Source: Cognatishimia sp. SS12
GTDB taxonomy: Bacteria; Pseudomonadota; Alphaproteobacteria; Rhodobacterales; Rhodobacteraceae
Assembly: GCF_028369055.1 (NCBI RefSeq)
Contig: NZ_JAQNCZ010000005.1
Coordinates: forward strand, 248,001-312,000
Direction of reading: 5' to 3'
Length of the DNA: 64,000 nt
The notes below the pieces were generated by a model. It saw only the letters and a program-made list of their open reading frames with translations, did no database searches and had not been told where the DNA came from. Both the position numbers and the translations under genes were made by a program. Within the stretch, counting starts at the first letter, position 1; the number at the start of each line of letters is the position of its first letter. Shown here piece by piece: positions 42,279 through 52,252 of this stretch.

Positions 42279-42329
42279 TCTGTCTCTCCGGCTTGGTTTG
42301 CGGTTACATGCGACCCGGCAGGCCAAGTG

Positions 42330-42752
42330 TCAACCCGCTGTGCCTGCGTCATCGCTGATCGGCAGGGCCTCGATCACCACAAAAGCCTGCGCCCAGGGGT
42401 GATCATCGGTCAGGGTCACATGGATCACCGCCCGATGTCCGGGCGGCGTCATTGTCTCAAGTCGCTCCTTGGCCCAGCCGGTGACTTCCATGATTGGCTG
42501 GCCGCTGCGCAGGTTGCTGACGTGCATGTCCTTCCAGGCGATGCCCATGGCAAGCCCGGTGCCCAAAGCCTTGGAACAGGCTTCCTTGGCGGCCCAGCGC
42601 TTGGCATAGGTGCCAGCGATATCTTTGCGGCGCTCGGCCTTCATCTGCTCCCGCTCTGTGAACACGCGGTTTTTGAACCGGTCGCCAAACCGATCCAACG
42701 TGCCCTGAATACGGTCGATATTCGCAAGATCTGTCCCGATCCCAAGGATCAT
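42330..42752 (-). CDS. acpS: Holo-[acyl-carrier-protein] synthase
   Basis: Transfers 4'-phosphopantetheine from CoA to acyl carrier protein. The 140-residue protein has the N-terminal [14 protein letters not shown] with the Mg-binding Asp8, and the conserved [16 protein letters not shown] containing the second metal-binding Glu. Its start overlaps the end of the preceding small secreted-protein gene by 4 bases, and lepB follows after 51 bases. Confidence 0.96.
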   Translation of the reverse strand: MILGIGTDLANIDRIQGTLDRFGDRFKNRVFTEREQMKAERRKDIAGTYAKRWAAKEACSKALGTGLAMGIAWKDMHVSNLRSGQPIMEVTGWAKERLETMTPPGHRAVIHVTLTDDHPWAQAFVVIEALPISDDAGTAG

Positions 42753-43192
42753 TCCAAAAACGCCTCAATCACACCAGTGTCTTGGTTAAGATTGAAGTAG
42801 AGGTCTCCTGATGAGAAATCATCGAACTCGCTGTCAAAATACATCACCTGCACGTCAAAGATCAGACCAACGTCTGGATCATAGTGGGCATTCAGCTCTT
42901 CAAAGCCAATGCCGCTAAACCCCATGCCGCCAGCGACACCGATGGTGCGACATTGGCGGCCACCGACTTCGTCGTAAGGCGGGGACAACACCAGCAAATG
43001 GAACGAGCCAGCCGCAGGCTCGATGGTATCCAGCAGGGCAAGTCGCACAGCGCCATTGGCATAGCTGCGTGAGAACTCTTCCCATGGCTCATAGATCGCA
43101 TCGGCACGGGCCTGCCAGTCGCATTCAGAAATCTCTTGTGCCATGGCGGGTGTGGCCAGCAGCATGGATGCAATCAAAGCGGATTTCAGCAC
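42749..43192 (-). CDS. Secreted protein of unknown function upstream of acpS
   Basis: A 147-residue product with a signal peptide ([17 protein letters not shown], cleavage about residue 18). The mature part has two Cys ([18 protein letters not shown] and [13 protein letters not shown]) that may form a disulfide, and an acidic C-terminus with [16 protein letters not shown] do not recognise a family. It is translation-coupled to acpS by an ATGA overlap, though an enzyme partner role is not suggested by the sequence. Confidence 0.8.
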   Translation of the reverse strand: MLKSALIASMLLATPAMAQEISECDWQARADAIYEPWEEFSRSYANGAVRLALLDTIEPAAGSFHLLVLSPPYDEVGGRQCRTIGVAGGMGFSGIGFEELNAHYDPDVGLIFDVQVMYFDSEFDDFSSGDLYFNLNQDTGVIEAFLE

Positions 43193-43243
43193 GTCAAATC
43201 TCCGAATGTGTTAGTCATATGATGGGATGGCACCGCTCTATTG

Positions 43244-43993
43244 TCATGCGCTTTGTTGGTCGGCGCGCGCCAAATCCATCAAACGACGCATTTCCTTGAT
43301 CGAGGCGTCCATGCCAACAAACAGTGCTTCGCCCATCAAAAAATGGCCAATGTTCAATTCTTTGATCTCTGGCAGCGAGGCAACAGGCTGGACAGTATCA
43401 TAGGTCAGCCCATGCCCGGCATGCACCTCAAGGCCAAGCCCATGGGCAAAGCTGGCCATCTTGGTCAGCCGCGCCAATTCGGCATCGCGCTCGGCAAATT
43501 TGCCTTCGGCGTGAAAGTCGCAATAGGCCCCAGTGTGCAGCTCGATCACCTGTGCGCCAATGCGATGCGCCGCTTCGATTTGCGGGCGGTCCGCTGCAAT
43601 AAAGATCGAGACCCGACAACCTGCATCACGTAAAGGCGCGATGTAATGCGCCAGGCGGTTTTCCTCACGGGCGACCTCTAGCCCGCCCTCGGTGGTCTTT
43701 TCCTCGCGCTTTTCAGGCACGATGCAGACGGCGTGGGGTTTATGGCGCAGCGCGATTTGCTGCATCTCGTCGGTGGCCGCCATTTCAAAATTCAACGGCA
43801 CTGTCAGTGCCTCCATCAAGGCGTCGATATCCGCATCCATGATATGGCGGCGGTCTTCGCGCAGATGCGCGGTGATCCCATCCGCGCCCGCCGCCTCGGC
43901 CAATTTGGCCGCGCGCACTGGATCAGGATAGGCCCCGCCGCGCGCATTGCGCACTGTGGCAACGTGATCAATATTTACACCCAAGCGCAGCAT
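43244..43993 (-). CDS. pdxJ: Pyridoxine 5'-phosphate synthase
   Basis: Condenses 3-amino-2-oxopropyl phosphate with deoxyxylulose 5-phosphate to make vitamin B6. The 249-residue TIM-barrel protein shows [28 protein letters not shown], the strand [16 protein letters not shown] and [10 protein letters not shown], all characteristic. It belongs to the leftward series between the DUF2062 gene and acpS, a common alphaproteobacterial order. Confidence 0.97.
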   Translation of the reverse strand: MLRLGVNIDHVATVRNARGGAYPDPVRAAKLAEAAGADGITAHLREDRRHIMDADIDALMEALTVPLNFEMAATDEMQQIALRHKPHAVCIVPEKREEKTTEGGLEVAREENRLAHYIAPLRDAGCRVSIFIAADRPQIEAAHRIGAQVIELHTGAYCDFHAEGKFAERDAELARLTKMASFAHGLGLEVHAGHGLTYDTVQPVASLPEIKELNIGHFLMGEALFVGMDASIKEMRRLMDLARADQQSA

Positions 43994-44061
43994 GGCGTCC
44001 GCTCCTTCGTCTTTTGCGCCGACCCTAGACGCAGCCGGGCGCAGAGAAAACCGAATTTTCG

Positions 44062-44733
44062 TTATTTTTTGGCCTTGGCTGCGCCATCTGAAACCTGCGC
44101 CTTGGCGCGTTCCGCTTTCGATTTCAGTTTCTCAAACTTGGCCTGAATCTGCTTGGCGCGCCGCTTCTGATAGGCCCGGATCACCGGCACCGACAGATAA
44201 TAGGCCACAGTGGCCGCTACAAAACCGGGCAGGATGCCGCCGATCAAATATGGATAGAAGACCTCATCCCAAAAGATCGACAGCCCGCGCCAATCCATGT
44301 CGGCGTCCGTGAACATCGCCCAGAAGTTATGCAAAAGGTCGCCGCCCGCATTGCCAAACTTGCCGACAAGGCTGCTTTCCTGGCCTTCCTGAAACTCTGT
44401 GCCCAGCAGGAAATGCCCGGTCTTAAGCGAAATCACCCCAATCGGAATATAAGTGAGCGGATTGCCAAAAAATGTGCCCAATAGAGCCGCCAAAAGGTTG
44501 CCCTGCACCAGCCGAGACATCATGGCCGCCACCACGAAATGCAGCCCATAAAAGGGGGTGAATGTGGTGAACACCCCGGCCCAAAGCCCGCGCGCGATCC
44601 GTTCGGGAGAGCCGGGCAAGCGCCGCAGCCGATGCCGGACATAGTAAAACGCCCGCGTCCAGCCACCACGGGGCCAGAAGAAATCCTGTACCATCTGCAG
44701 GATTGGTCGTCTGTCCCGGCGCTTAAAGACCAA
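44062..44733 (-). CDS. DUF2062 family membrane protein
   Basis: A 223-residue inner-membrane protein of the DUF2062 family (PF09835), function unknown. Three or four hydrophobic stretches are present, with [32 protein letters not shown], and the C-terminal span [17 protein letters not shown] before a basic, Lys/Ala-rich coil of 45 residues. It follows rsh by 23 bases and precedes pdxJ. Confidence 0.87.
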   Translation of the reverse strand: MVFKRRDRRPILQMVQDFFWPRGGWTRAFYYVRHRLRRLPGSPERIARGLWAGVFTTFTPFYGLHFVVAAMMSRLVQGNLLAALLGTFFGNPLTYIPIGVISLKTGHFLLGTEFQEGQESSLVGKFGNAGGDLLHNFWAMFTDADMDWRGLSIFWDEVFYPYLIGGILPGFVAATVAYYLSVPVIRAYQKRRAKQIQAKFEKLKSKAERAKAQVSDGAAKAKK

Positions 44734-44756
44734 TGGCGTTTCCTTGTGGGTTGGGG

Positions 44757-46895
44757 CTACTCTGGTTGGACGGTCGGAGTGGCGCGGCTTGGGTCGCGGT
44801 GACGCTCAATCGCGGCCACTTCGCTTTCGGCCTGTAGGGCCAGCATCAGTGAATGCAGATGTTCTGTGTCGCGCAGCTCCACATGTACCAAAAGCCGAAA
44901 GAAATCGGGCTTCCGGTCGGTGAATTCCAGATCAGCGATATTGGCCTTGTGCTCGCCAATCAACGAACAGATGCGCCCCAGAACGCCTGCATCATTGGCA
45001 ATCGTCAGGTCAATCGTGGCCCCATAGACCGCCTTATGCTTGCCTGTCTGCCAGTGCAAATCCATCCAGCGTTCGGGCTGATCTTCGAAATGCGAGAGGT
45101 TTTCGCAATCTATCGCATGGGCCACCACGCCTTTGCCGCGGTAGGTGATGCCCACGATGCGCTCCCCCGGGAGGGGGTCACAACAGGGCGCGCGCTGCAG
45201 GTTCTGGTCGGGTGACAGGCCGATAACCGCACGATCTGCAGAGACCTCTTCGCGCTCATCAGGGGTCAGTTCCGGATAGACCGCCTCCACGACTTCATGG
45301 GCGTTCAGCTCTGCGCTGCCAAGTCGCGCCAGCAGGGTTTCGCGGTCATCCAGCCGCAATTGGCGCGCCGCCATATCCAGAACTTTTTCCGTCGGGCGTT
45401 TGCCCACATGGTGAAACGCCGCGCGGGCGAGCTCATAACCCAGTTTGACAAAGCGTTCATGATCCTGCGCGCGCAAGGCGCGGCGAATGGCGGATTTGGC
45501 TTTGCCGGTGGTTGCGACATCCAGCCAGGTGGCCTGCGGCATCTGCCCATGGGCGGTGATGATTTCGACCGACTGACCGTTCTTGATCCGCGTCCACAGC
45601 GGCACGCGAATATGATCGATCTTGGCCCCAACGCAGGCATTGCCGATCCGGGTGTGGATCGCATAGGCAAAATCAATGGGCGTCGCGCCGCGGGGCAGTT
45701 TGACCACATCGCCCTTGGGCGAGAAACAGAACACCTGGTCCTGATACATCTCAAGCTTGACCGCTTCGAGGAAATCAGCGTGATCCTCTTCGCTGTCAAA
45801 CTGCTCGGTCAACGAGCGGATCCAGCGCGCCGGGTCCACCGCAAAAGGGTTTTCGCCGCGCACGCCATCGCGATAGGACCAATGCGCCGCCACGCCGGTT
45901 TCGGCCACATCATGCATTTGCCGCGTGCGGATCTGCACTTCGACGCGGCGCCCGTCGCGGCCTGATACCGTGGTGTGGATGGAACGATAGCCGTTTGATT
46001 TTGGCTGGCTGATGTAATCCTTAAACCGTCCGGGCACCGCTCGCCACCGCTGGTGGATCGCGCCTAGCACGCGGTAGCAGTCATTTTCGGTCTGGGTGAT
46101 AATGCGGAACCCATAGATGTCCGACAGACGCGAGAACCCCTGATCCTTTTCCTGCATCTTGCGCCAGATCGAATAGGGTTTTTTGGCGCGGCCAATGACA
46201 CTGGCAGTGATATCCGCCTTGTCGAGTTCCGTGGTGACGTCATTGGTGATGCGCTCAACCACATCGCCGGTTTCTTTTTGCAGCGTGATAAAGCGGCGCA
46301 TGATCGAGGCGCGCCCCTCGGGGTTCAGCACCTTGAAGGCGAGATCTTCGAGCTCCTCGCGCATGGATTGCATCCCCATCCGCCCGGCCAGCGGCGCATA
46401 GATATCCATGGTTTCGCGCGCTTTCACCACCTGCTTTTGTGGCCGCATGGCGCGGATCGTGCGCATGTTGTGCAGCCGGTCGGCCAGTTTGACCAGGATC
46501 ACCCGCAGGTCCTTGGACATCGCCATGAAAAGCTTGCGGAAGTTTTCGGCCTGTTTGGTCTCGCTGGAGGCGAGCTGCAAGTTGGTCAGCTTGGTGACGC
46601 CATCCACCAGCATGGCCACCTCTTCGCCAAAGCGTGCGGACACCTCGCCATATGAGGCTTTGGTATCTTCGATCGTGTCATGCAGGAGCGCGGTGATGAT
46701 GGTCGCATCATCAAGCTGCTGTTCCGTCAGGATCGCGGCGACTTCGATGGGGTGGGTAAAATAGGGCTCTCCCGAATGCCGGAATTGCCCCTCATGCATC
46801 TGGAGGCCAAAGTCATAGGCCTCGCGGATGAGTTTTTCGTTGGTTTTGGGGTTATAGGCCCGGACGAGTTCGACCAGATCGTCAGCCGGAATCAT
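44757..46895 (-). CDS. rsh: Bifunctional (p)ppGpp synthetase/hydrolase (Rsh/SpoT type)
   Basis: Controls the stringent response by making and degrading (p)ppGpp. The 712-residue protein has an HD hydrolase domain (HPIEVAAILTEQQ and LLHDTIEDT with the metal-binding HD, about residues 45-75). The synthetase domain follows (KPYSIWRKMQEKD, RLSDIYGFRII, GYRSIHTTV), then a TGS domain (VFCFSPKGDVVKLPRGATP) and a C-terminal ACT domain. The intact HD and synthetase sites indicate both activities. It lies directly after rpoZ, as in many Proteobacteria. Confidence 0.97.
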   Translation of the reverse strand: MIPADDLVELVRAYNPKTNEKLIREAYDFGLQMHEGQFRHSGEPYFTHPIEVAAILTEQQLDDATIITALLHDTIEDTKASYGEVSARFGEEVAMLVDGVTKLTNLQLASSETKQAENFRKLFMAMSKDLRVILVKLADRLHNMRTIRAMRPQKQVVKARETMDIYAPLAGRMGMQSMREELEDLAFKVLNPEGRASIMRRFITLQKETGDVVERITNDVTTELDKADITASVIGRAKKPYSIWRKMQEKDQGFSRLSDIYGFRIITQTENDCYRVLGAIHQRWRAVPGRFKDYISQPKSNGYRSIHTTVSGRDGRRVEVQIRTRQMHDVAETGVAAHWSYRDGVRGENPFAVDPARWIRSLTEQFDSEEDHADFLEAVKLEMYQDQVFCFSPKGDVVKLPRGATPIDFAYAIHTRIGNACVGAKIDHIRVPLWTRIKNGQSVEIITAHGQMPQATWLDVATTGKAKSAIRRALRAQDHERFVKLGYELARAAFHHVGKRPTEKVLDMAARQLRLDDRETLLARLGSAELNAHEVVEAVYPELTPDEREEVSADRAVIGLSPDQNLQRAPCCDPLPGERIVGITYRGKGVVAHAIDCENLSHFEDQPERWMDLHWQTGKHKAVYGATIDLTIANDAGVLGRICSLIGEHKANIADLEFTDRKPDFFRLLVHVELRDTEHLHSLMLALQAESEVAAIERHRDPSRATPTVQPE

Positions 46896-46930
46896 AGTGC
46901 CTCGTCTTCCCCTGAGGTTCGGGCCCGGCG

Positions 46931-47287
46931 TCAGCCTTGGCCTTGTGCTTCCATCAGCGCGCGCAGCAGCTTTTCTTCGGACATGTCGTCGTCAGATGGC
47001 TTGTCTGCAGTTTCCGCACCCATCAGCAGCGCCATGGAATCCTCTTCAGGTTCATCCACTTCGATCTGATGCTGGTTGCTTTCGATCAGACGCTCGCGCA
47101 ATTCATCTGCGGTCTGAGTTTCTTCAGCAATCTCGCGCAGGGACACAACAGGGTTTTTGTCGTTGTCGCGGTCCACGGTGATGGCGGCACCGGCAGAAAT
47201 TTCGCGCGCACGATGTGCGGCAAGCATCACAAGTTCAAAACGGTTAGGAACCTTGTCGACGCAATCTTCTACGGTAACGCGGGCCAT
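46931..47287 (-). CDS. rpoZ: DNA-directed RNA polymerase subunit omega
   Basis: Omega helps fold the beta' subunit and takes part in ppGpp binding to RNA polymerase. The 118-residue product starts [30 protein letters not shown] (split near residue 15), the omega signature. It continues [24 protein letters not shown] and has an acidic C-terminal extension. The ATG at 47287 is the standard start rather than the upstream Met at 47299. It is followed by rsh. Confidence 0.97.
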   Translation of the reverse strand: MARVTVEDCVDKVPNRFELVMLAAHRAREISAGAAITVDRDNDKNPVVSLREIAEETQTADELRERLIESNQHQIEVDEPEEDSMALLMGAETADKPSDDDMSEEKLLRALMEAQGQG

Positions 47288-47361
47288 CGGGCACTCCATT
47301 ATCTGGTCTGGATCAGAAAGTGTGTATCTAGGACGGATCAGACCGGGTTACAAGCAGATTG

Positions 47362-47922
47362 TCATAGGCGCACAACGGCTTTGCGGTCACTTTCCGGCAA
47401 TTTTTCCAGCATCCGAGTTACAGATAGGCCGGAAACCGGATGAATCCAGTCTGGCGCGACCTCGGCAAGTGGCACCAGCACAAAAGCGCGGTCCTGCAAT
47501 CGCGGATGCGGGAGAATCAGTTGCTCTGGTGCGCGGGTGGTCTGCTGCGCCAATGGCAAATCGCGCCAATGTTCGAATGTGGCCCGGTCCGGGCGCACCA
47601 AAGCCCCCTGCCCGATGAGGTCAATATCAAGCGTGCGCGCGCCCCAGCGTTTGTGCCGCACCCGGCCGCAGGCCGCCTCAACCCGATGCAACACCGAAAG
47701 CAGCGCAGCTGGGTCCAGATCGCTGCGTACAACGGCAGCGGCATTGACATAATCGGGCCCCGATCCGGCCGGAAAAGCCGGGGTCGCAAAACAATCGCTC
47801 ACCCTATGCGAGAAGACGCCATGATCGGGCAGCGACCGGAGCGCGAACTTTATCGTTTCCAGCGGTGATCCATGGTCGGAATCGGCATTCCCACCAAAAG
47901 CCAACATACTGTAATTACTCAT
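47362..47922 (-). CDS. folK: 2-amino-4-hydroxy-6-hydroxymethyldihydropteridine diphosphokinase
   Basis: Pyrophosphorylates the pterin precursor in folate synthesis. The 186-residue protein has the N-terminal strand MLAFGGN, PDYVNAAAVVRSDLDPAALLSVLHRVEAACGR (split near residue 75) and the ATP-site RWGARTLDIDLIGQG with the two catalytic Asp residues. The C-terminal LILPHPRLQDRAFVLVPLAEVAPDW is typical. It heads the leftward folK-rpoZ-rsh series and is divergent from the NYN gene across 158 AT-rich bases. Confidence 0.95.
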   Translation of the reverse strand: MSNYSMLAFGGNADSDHGSPLETIKFALRSLPDHGVFSHRVSDCFATPAFPAGSGPDYVNAAAVVRSDLDPAALLSVLHRVEAACGRVRHKRWGARTLDIDLIGQGALVRPDRATFEHWRDLPLAQQTTRAPEQLILPHPRLQDRAFVLVPLAEVAPDWIHPVSGLSVTRMLEKLPESDRKAVVRL

Positions 47923-48080
47923 CTTTATTCACACCTATCCGAAAGAATTAGCCCCCATACCGAAGAACCAACCACCGCCTCTTGCGAGCCAAACAAAAAT
48001 CTTTAGCCTAAGTATTCCACGCGCGCATATTTTTTTTCTCACTCACTCAGTCGCGCGGTATTTTACTGGAAGGACATTTA

Positions 48081-48653
48081 ATGTTTTACAAGGACGAACG
48101 GCTTGCGCTGTTCATTGACGGGTCGAATCTATATGCGGCGGCAAAGTCGCTGGGGTTTGACATCGACTATAAACTCCTTCGAGCAGAGTTCATGAGACGC
48201 GGCAAACTGCTGCGCGCCTTTTACTATACGGCACTTCTGGAAAATGACGAGTACTCGCCGATCCGCCCGCTGGTGGACTGGCTGCATTATAATGGGTTCA
48301 CCATGGTCACGAAACCGGCCAAGGAATACACAGATAGCCAAGGCCGCCGTAAGGTCAAAGGCAACATGGACATCGAGCTTGCAGTCAACGCGATGGAGCT
48401 TGCGCCACATGTCGATCACATTGTGCTTTTCTCAGGTGATGGCGATTTCCGCCCCCTGATCGAAAGCCTGCAGCGCCAGGGCGTGCGCGTATCGGTGGTA
48501 TCCACCATCCGCAGCCAACCGCCGATGATCTCTGACGAACTGCGCCGTCAGGCCGATAACTTCATTGAACTTGAAGGTCTGAAGGATGTCATTGGCCGTC
48601 CGCCGCGCGAACCGGCACCGGGCGAAGAAGAAACTGACTATTCTTCTGCCTAA
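48081..48653 (+). CDS. NYN-domain (LabA/DUF88-like) ribonuclease-fold protein
   Basis: PIN-like protein of the LabA/DUF88 group, 190 residues, likely an RNase or RNA-binding factor. Acidic metal-site residues are visible in LFIDGSNLYAA (Asp12), KGNMDIELAVNAME and LFSGDGDFRPLIE. Members of this group in Alphaproteobacteria are linked to RNA turnover, but no substrate is known. The ATG at 48081 follows GGAAGGAC. A long 5' region with CGCGCG inverted repeats precedes it, and an intrinsic terminator follows. Confidence 0.88.
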   Translation: MFYKDERLALFIDGSNLYAAAKSLGFDIDYKLLRAEFMRRGKLLRAFYYTALLENDEYSPIRPLVDWLHYNGFTMVTKPAKEYTDSQGRRKVKGNMDIELAVNAMELAPHVDHIVLFSGDGDFRPLIESLQRQGVRVSVVSTIRSQPPMISDELRRQADNFIELEGLKDVIGRPPREPAPGEEETDYSSA

Positions 48654-48660
48654 GGATCAG

Positions 48661-48685
48661 ACCGGGGCCCCGCGCCCCGGTTTTT
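48661..48685 (+). terminator. Terminator after the NYN gene
   Basis: ACCGGGGC (48661-48668) pairs with GCCCCGGT (48674-48681), followed by TTTT, 7 bases after the stop codon. Confidence 0.9.
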
Positions 48686-48776
48686 CAGTCCTCGATAGGC
48701 ACCCTGCCTGCCACACGGCCTTTACCTCGCCGTGCGAAGGAATTACCTCTGAGGCAACAGATCAGAGGGCCTCGGC

Positions 48777-49742
48777 ATGAGCAAACCAAAGCTGAACATC
48801 TTTCTCGCTGCACCGCGCGGCTTTTGCGCGGGCGTGGATCGGGCCATCAAGATTGTCGAGATGGCGCTGCAAAAATGGGGTGCGCCGGTCTATGTGCGCC
48901 ATGAGATCGTGCACAATAAATTTGTCGTCGACGGGCTGCGCGAAAAAGGCGCCGTCTTTGTAGAAGAGTTGAGCGATTGCCCCGATGACCGCCCGGTGAT
49001 CTTTTCTGCCCATGGCGTTGCCAAATCCGTCCCCGCCGAGGCGAGCCGCCGCGAGATGGTCTTTGTGGATGCAACCTGCCCGCTGGTCTCCAAAGTCCAT
49101 ATCGAGGCTGAGCGCCATTCAGAAGCGGGGCTGCAAATCATCATGATTGGCCACGCTGGCCACCCGGAAACCATCGGCACCATGGGCCAGTTGCCCGACG
49201 GCGAGGTGCTGCTGGTTGAGACCGAGGCTGACGTAGACACCATCGAGGTACGTGATCCTGAAAAGCTGGCGTTTGTGACCCAGACGACCCTGTCTGTCGA
49301 TGACACCATCGGCATTGTTGCCGCGCTTAACAAACGGTTTCCCAAGATTGTCGGCCCGCATAAAGAAGACATCTGCTATGCCACCACGAACCGACAGCTG
49401 GCGGTGAAAGCCATGGCCGAGAAATGCGATGCCATGCTGGTCGTGGGCGCGCCAAATTCCTCCAATTCGCGCCGCTTGGTCGAGGTCGGCGCAAAGGCGG
49501 GCTGCAGCTATTCGCAGCTGGTTCAGCGCGGCACAGATATCGACTGGCGCGCGCTTGACGGCATCACCTCGGTCGGCATCACGGCCGGTGCCTCAGCCCC
49601 CGAAGTGCTGGTGAACGAAGTTATTGATGCGTTCCGCGATCGCTATGATGTGACGGTCGAAGTGGTGGAAACCGCCGTTGAGACCGTGAACTTCAAAGTG
49701 CCGCGCGTGCTGCGAGATGTGGAACAAGCCGCGGCGCTCTAA
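48777..49742 (+). CDS. ispH: 4-hydroxy-3-methylbut-2-enyl diphosphate reductase
   Basis: Last enzyme of the MEP isoprenoid pathway, giving IPP and DMAPP. The 321-residue protein binds a 4Fe-4S cluster through Cys in [24 protein letters not shown] and CYATTNRQ. The family pattern EHNRFVVD-like region here reads HNKFVVDGL. The ATG follows GAGGGCC-like sequence about 9 bases upstream. Its stop overlaps that of the convergent excalibur-domain gene by 4 bases. Confidence 0.97.
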   Translation: MSKPKLNIFLAAPRGFCAGVDRAIKIVEMALQKWGAPVYVRHEIVHNKFVVDGLREKGAVFVEELSDCPDDRPVIFSAHGVAKSVPAEASRREMVFVDATCPLVSKVHIEAERHSEAGLQIIMIGHAGHPETIGTMGQLPDGEVLLVETEADVDTIEVRDPEKLAFVTQTTLSVDDTIGIVAALNKRFPKIVGPHKEDICYATTNRQLAVKAMAEKCDAMLVVGAPNSSNSRRLVEVGAKAGCSYSQLVQRGTDIDWRALDGITSVGITAGASAPEVLVNEVIDAFRDRYDVTVEVVETAVETVNFKVPRVLRDVEQAAAL

Positions 49743-49981
49743 CGCTCGCAAGCGACGCCATCCCCGTCCCGATCAAGCCCGTAAGGATCAGGCCCGACCA
49801 CGCGGATGGGACCTTGGACATAGAGCGGCCCATTGCCCGAGCCCGATGCACAATCAACGTCTGGGCCATTGGGCGGCAGGCAGGCCCCTTGGTAACTGGT
49901 GTGACAGCTCTGCGCGGCAACTGAGGGTGCGGCGGCCATGAGCGACAGTGTGGAAAAAGAGATAATTTTAATAAAATTCAT
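49739..49981 (-). CDS. Small exported protein with excalibur-type C-terminus
   Basis: An 80-residue secreted protein. The signal peptide spans about residues 1-23 (ending PSVAA), and the mature part contains [14 protein letters not shown] and ends [13 protein letters not shown]. The last motif, DxDGxxCE-like, is the excalibur calcium-binding pattern found at the end of many secreted nucleases and cell-wall proteins. The Met at 49981 is preferred to 49990. With only the short domain and two cysteine pairs, a structural or calcium-dependent role is likely but not established. Confidence 0.75.
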   Translation of the reverse strand: MNFIKIISFSTLSLMAAAPSVAAQSCHTSYQGACLPPNGPDVDCASGSGNGPLYVQGPIRVVGPDPYGLDRDGDGVACER

Positions 49982-50080
49982 CTCGTCCATATGTGACCGC
50001 TATGCGCGCTTTGCAAGCGCAGGCCCTCCGCGCGCAAATTAAGCTGGACGCGGCCCGGTCAAGTTCGCTATCGCCCCCTT

Positions 50081-50545
50081 ATGGCAGACCTACACGCATA
50101 TACCGACGGAGCATGCTCCGGTAATCCCGGCCCGGGCGGCTGGGGTGTCTTGCTGCGCGCCACCGAGGGCGCGCGCATCCTCAAAGAACGCGAGCTTTCT
50201 GGCGGCGAAGCGGACACCACCAACAACCGCATGGAATTGATGGCCGCCATCATGGCGCTTGAAACGCTGGAACGACCCAGCGCGCTGACCATTGTGACCG
50301 ACAGCGCCTATGTGAAAAATGGCGTGACAGGCTGGATTCACGGCTGGAAGCGCAACGGCTGGAAAACCTCTGCGAAAAAGCCGGTAAAAAATGTCGAGCT
50401 CTGGCAGCGGCTGGATGCGGCACAGGCGCGCCATCAGGTGACATGGGAATGGGTCAAGGGGCATGCCGGCCATCCAGAAAATGAAAAGGCCGATGAACTG
50501 GCCCGCGCGGGGATGGCCCCGTTCAAACCCGGAAAAGACACATGA
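50081..50545 (+). CDS. rnhA: Ribonuclease HI
   Basis: Cuts RNA in RNA-DNA hybrids. The 154-residue protein has the four acidic catalytic residues in [14 protein letters not shown] (Asp9), [10 protein letters not shown] (Glu), VTDSAYV (Asp) and [10 protein letters not shown] (Asp), in the right order and spacing. Its stop overlaps the next gene by ATGA. Confidence 0.97.
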   Translation: MADLHAYTDGACSGNPGPGGWGVLLRATEGARILKERELSGGEADTTNNRMELMAAIMALETLERPSALTIVTDSAYVKNGVTGWIHGWKRNGWKTSAKKPVKNVELWQRLDAAQARHQVTWEWVKGHAGHPENEKADELARAGMAPFKPGKDT

Positions 50546-51165
50546 CCGTGGTCGCCTTTCTTGATTGGGCTTCGGTGCTGGTTTTTGCCATCACGGGTGC
50601 ATTGGTGGCGAGCCGCGCGCAGCTCGATCTGGTGGGTTTTGCCTTTATCGCCTGCCTGACGGCGGTGGGTGGCGGCACCTTGCGCGATCTATTGTTGGGG
50701 CGCGATCCGGTGTTCTGGGTGGGGCAGCCGGGGTATATCCTTGTGGCTTGCGCTGCGGCTTTGGTGGTGTTTTTCACCGCGCATCTTCTGGAAAGCCGCT
50801 ATCGCACCCTTTTATGGCTCGATAGCGTTGCGCTCTCGGTTGCGGTGGCCGCCGGATCGGGCGTTGCCATCAACCTTGGGCATAATCCGGTGATCGTGGT
50901 GCTGATGGGGATCTCGACCGGATGCCTCGGCGGGCTGATGCGCGATGTAGTCTGCAACGAGGTGCCCCTATTGCTGAAACAGGGCGAAATCTACGCGACC
51001 GCCGCCTTCGCCGGGGCCAGTGCCGCGCTGGTGGCGCAATATTTTGGCCTCAGCGGCCTGCCGGCGCTGTCTGTCTGCGCAGGCACCACCTGGGTGCTGC
51101 GCGCCGGGTCTTTGCTGTTTGGCTGGAGCCTACCTGTCTATAAGGCGCGCCCGCCACAGCAGTGA
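50542..51165 (+). CDS. TRIC/UPF0126-type cation channel family protein
   Basis: A 207-residue inner-membrane protein of about seven spans, made of two repeats of the UPF0126 (YicG-like, TRIC) fold. The first holds [15 protein letters not shown]-type residues (here [17 protein letters not shown]) and [19 protein letters not shown]. The second holds [23 protein letters not shown]. Bacterial TRIC homologues conduct potassium, but the function here is untested. It overlaps rnhA by 4 bases. Confidence 0.85.
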   Translation: MTVVAFLDWASVLVFAITGALVASRAQLDLVGFAFIACLTAVGGGTLRDLLLGRDPVFWVGQPGYILVACAAALVVFFTAHLLESRYRTLLWLDSVALSVAVAAGSGVAINLGHNPVIVVLMGISTGCLGGLMRDVVCNEVPLLLKQGEIYATAAFAGASAALVAQYFGLSGLPALSVCAGTTWVLRAGSLLFGWSLPVYKARPPQQ

Positions 51166-51177
51166 AAGCGCAGGCCG

Positions 51178-52183
51178 CTAGGCCTGTGCCATTTCAAATT
51201 CGTCAATCTTGTCGAGGAATTTCTTGAACCCGCTCTTCTCGCGCAGGCGGGCCGCTTGTGATCTGTGCCACTCAAAGGCCTCTTCGTGATAGCCGCGCAG
51301 CTGGGCATCGCACAGCAGCTGCGCCTTGATTTCCAGGGCGCGATGGAAATTCAGCGCAAGCCGCGCGTCCTGAGTTTCATTCTTGTTAAAGCGCTTCCAA
51401 TAGGCACCTTCGATGCCTTTTTTGATGATGATTGGCGCGCCCACGCAAACGTTTGTTCAACATCGAATCCATCGAGCGCAGGGCATAATGGTTCAGCTGT
51501 GCCGCCCCATACCCGTAAGACTCCGAAACGAATAAGGCGCTTTGGATTTGCTCTTCTGTCAGTCGCTGACCATCGGGCAGCACCCAGTGCAGATCACGCG
51601 CTGTTTCGCTGAGAAACGGGCGATGCACCCCCATGCGGACAAACTTGCTAGAATTGCGAAACAGGGTTTTGAAGAACCGATTGTCCTCTGCGGTGCTGTT
51701 CTCATGTTCGGTCAGGGTAAAGCCAAGCGGCACGGGCGCCTGATCCAGATGCGCGACATCCGCATTGCCATAGATGCGCCAGACAAAGGAAATCGCGTCT
51801 GCCTCGGGGTGGCGGCGGATGAGGCCCGGCAGGGTCTTATCGCCGGTATTGATCTGCAGATATTCATCGACATCAATCACCATGAGCCAATTGGCATTGC
51901 GCACGGCTGGTTCATATTCGGCCCACATCAGCGCGCTTTTCTGTGGCCCCCGCCGCATAACGCGATTGAAGCGGTGGTGCACAATACCCATGCGATTGAG
52001 GCACCTCAGAATATGGTCGGTCTGATCGCTGCAATCATTGGTGAAGATCACAAAATCAGACACGCCCAGCGCCAGATAATGCGAGACCCAATCCAGAATG
52101 TAGGGGCCTTCGTCTTTCATTGACGTGACCACGGTGATTTTAGGCGCTTTGGTCTGCGCGCCAACAGAAATTTCAGGCATCAA
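51178..52183 (-). pseudogene. Family 2 glycosyltransferase interrupted by a +1 frameshift
   Basis: The first frame (52183 down to 51386) encodes a glycosyltransferase with ITVVTSMKDEGPYILDWVSHYLALG, split near residue 25, the acidic VIDVDEYLQI motif, and RLTEEQIQSALFVSESYG, ending LNHYALRSMDS. The C-terminal part (EGAYWKRFNKNETQDARLAL onward) is in another frame ending at 51178. The break lies at an A6 run (51418-51423, minus strand). With five A the frame reads NHHQKGIEGAYW, typical for the family, giving about 334 residues. It may be a real mutation or a sequencing error. Confidence 0.75.
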
Positions 52184-52252
52184 AACAGCTCAAACAGAAT
52201 TCAATGCCTGAAATTAACGCGCAAAAATTGAAATCACAAATACAAGATCGCG

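Noticed and set aside
51411-51430. Programmed frameshift in the glycosyltransferase
   Set aside because: The required shift is +1 at CAA AAA AGG, not the common -1 heptamer layout, and six A are few for transcript slippage; mutation or error is simpler.
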